Origin: Akkermansiaceae bacterium | Lineage (GTDB): Bacteria; Verrucomicrobiota; Verrucomicrobiia; Verrucomicrobiales; Akkermansiaceae | NCBI GenBank assembly: GCA_011524615.1 | Contig: WTJZ01000215.1 | Span: 5,199-20,078 of the forward strand | Length of the DNA stretch: 14,880 nucleotides | Reading direction: 5' to 3' | Shown: in pieces, positions 13,989-14,880 of the stretch | How positions within the stretch are numbered: position 1 is the stretch's first letter | Layout: every line of letters starts with the position of its first letter | The notes under the pieces: generated by a model | Seen by the model: only the letters and a program-made list of their open reading frames with translations | The model's database searches: none | Told to the model about the DNA's origin: nothing | Made by a program: the position numbers and the translations under genes

Positions 13989-14880
13989 ATGTCTCAATAT
14001 CAAGTATTAGATCACGTAGATGGCTACCTGTCATTGGGCATTCAGTACGAATGCTCAGACGTCCACCTAGCAACCGCTTCTCCTCCGAGTTGGAGACGTT
14101 TTGGTAATCTGTCCCCTATCTGGCCAGATCATTTGCCTCTGGCTGCCGAAGATGCAGAGCGTCTTGTCCGTGGGTTTTTAACAGCAGCGCAGTTGGAGAC
14201 TCTTGAGAAAAATGGAGATGTCGACTTTGCCTACCAGAATGCCGAGGGCAGGTTTAGGGTGTCCGTCGTACGACAGCGTCTGGGGTATAACATGGTGTTC
14301 CGCATTATTAAGGATGAGATCAAGACTCTGGCGGAATTAGGATTACCTGCAGCGTCCATTGAGCCATTGATGAAGTATCAGAATGGTCTGGTGCTGGTTA
14401 CCGGTCCAGTGGGGTGCGGTAAGTCAACGACGCTTGCGTCAATGGTAGACTACATTAACAAGGATAGAGAAGACCATATTCTCACTCTCGAAGACCCGAT
14501 TGAGTTCACGATTCACCCACAAGGTTGTCATGTGAATCAGAGGGAAGTAATAACGCACACGGAGTCATTCTCACGCGCCCTCAGAGGGGCACTTCGTGAA
14601 GACCCTGATATTATTGTAGTGGGCGAAATGCGTGATCTGGAGACGATCGAACTAGCCCTAACTGCAGCTGAGACTGGTCACTTAGTACTGGCGACTCTGC
14701 ATACCGGGAATGCCCCAGGAACACTTGACCGTATACTAGATGTGTTCCCAGTAGAGCAACGTGAACAAATCCGCATCATGGTCGCAGAGTCACTGAGAGG
14801 AATTGTCTCTCAGCAATTGATTCCTAAGGCTGACGGAACTGGTAGAGTCGCCGCTGTGGAGTTACTCGTGAATACCGCAG
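13989..14880 (+). CDS. PilT/PilU-family type IV pilus retraction ATPase, 5' part (3' end outside window)
   Basis: This is the first 297 codons of a hexameric secretion-type ATPase of the PilT/PilU class, which powers type IV pilus retraction from the cytoplasmic side of the inner membrane. The N-terminal PAS-like domain has the family SDVHL (23-27) and PPSWRRFGNL (32-41). The ATPase domain has Walker A GPVGCGKST (139-147), Asp box LEDPIEF (167-173), Walker B DPDIIVVGEMRD (205-216), and the His box starting at H231 in AAETGHLVLATLHTGNAPGTLDRILDVFP. The usual PilT Walker A is GPTGSGKST, so V141 and C143 are mild variants. The ATG at 13989 is the only start after an in-frame stop at 13968; no Shine-Dalgarno is seen. 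PilT and PilU cannot be told apart without the C-terminus and neighbours. Confidence 0.93.
   Translation, partial: MSQYQVLDHVDGYLSLGIQYECSDVHLATASPPSWRRFGNLSPIWPDHLPLAAEDAERLVRGFLTAAQLETLEKNGDVDFAYQNAEGRFRVSVVRQRLGYNMVFRIIKDEIKTLAELGLPAASIEPLMKYQNGLVLVTGPVGCGKSTTLASMVDYINKDREDHILTLEDPIEFTIHPQGCHVNQREVITHTESFSRALRGALREDPDIIVVGEMRDLETIELALTAAETGHLVLATLHTGNAPGTLDRILDVFPVEQREQIRIMVAESLRGIVSQQLIPKADGTGRVAAVELLVNTA

Noticed and set aside
13801..14073. 90-codon open frame on the minus strand followed by a good terminator
   Set aside because: It overlaps 85 bases of the well-supported pilus ATPase gene in antisense, its candidate starts (14073 and 14034) are both inside that gene, it has no ribosome-binding site and no recognisable domain. 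It is kept only as one explanation of the orphan terminator.
1..14880. CRISPR array, transposon, phage or defence island
   Set aside because: No regularly spaced repeats, transposase or integrase motifs, terminal inverted repeats or toxin/nuclease genes were seen; the only tandem repeat is the 15-bp pair after rpoN.

Overview
The window looks like chromosomal DNA of a Gram-negative bacterium, most likely a marine-type member of the Verrucomicrobiota. The best hint is the C-terminal cassette of the secreted M6 protease (a DSDGDGLSNLLEYA-type calcium-binding motif followed by a short beta-rich tail), which is common in secreted proteins of that phylum. A secreted GH95-type glycosidase, a GT61 glycosyltransferase, a sigma-54 gene and a type IV pilus ATPase fit but do not prove it. 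Base composition is near balanced. Most start codons lack a clear Shine-Dalgarno sequence. No rRNA, tRNA, CRISPR array, insertion sequence, phage gene or att site was recognised.

Layout, left to right: (1) 1-246, the 3' end of a cytochrome P450 gene (+), running into a convergent gene with only 3 bases between the stops. (2) 250-3057, a large secreted M6 metalloprotease (-). It shares an AT-rich divergent upstream region with recR (3268-3864, +). (3) 4171-6636, a signal-peptide-bearing GH95-like glycosidase (+), closed by a textbook intrinsic terminator. (4) 6770-8310, a two-gene minus-strand operon: a SirB1-type transglutaminase-like protein followed 5 bases later by RadC. A GT61 glycosyltransferase (8417-9529, -) lies just upstream on the same strand. 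(5) 9793-11190, rpoN (+), preceded by a site that reads both as a sigma-70 promoter and as a -24/-12 sigma-54 promoter. (6) 11302-13554, three minus-strand genes: a DUF1287 membrane-anchored papain-fold protein and a lipoprotein lytic transglycosylase 3 bases apart, then a terminator-like hairpin, then a HAD-IB phosphatase. (7) 13989-14880, the 5' part of a PilT/PilU-family ATPase gene (+), cut by the window edge.

Functionally the window mixes housekeeping genes (recR, radC, rpoN, pilus retraction) with secreted degradative enzymes (protease, glycosidase) and envelope genes (GT61, lytic transglycosylase, DUF1287). I see no defence system or clearly new multi-gene system. The best leads are regulatory: possible rpoN autoregulation, an attenuator-like hairpin abutting the HAD start codon, an 18-bp palindrome ahead of the DUF1287/transglycosylase operon, and an orphan minus-strand terminator between that operon and the pilus ATPase gene.
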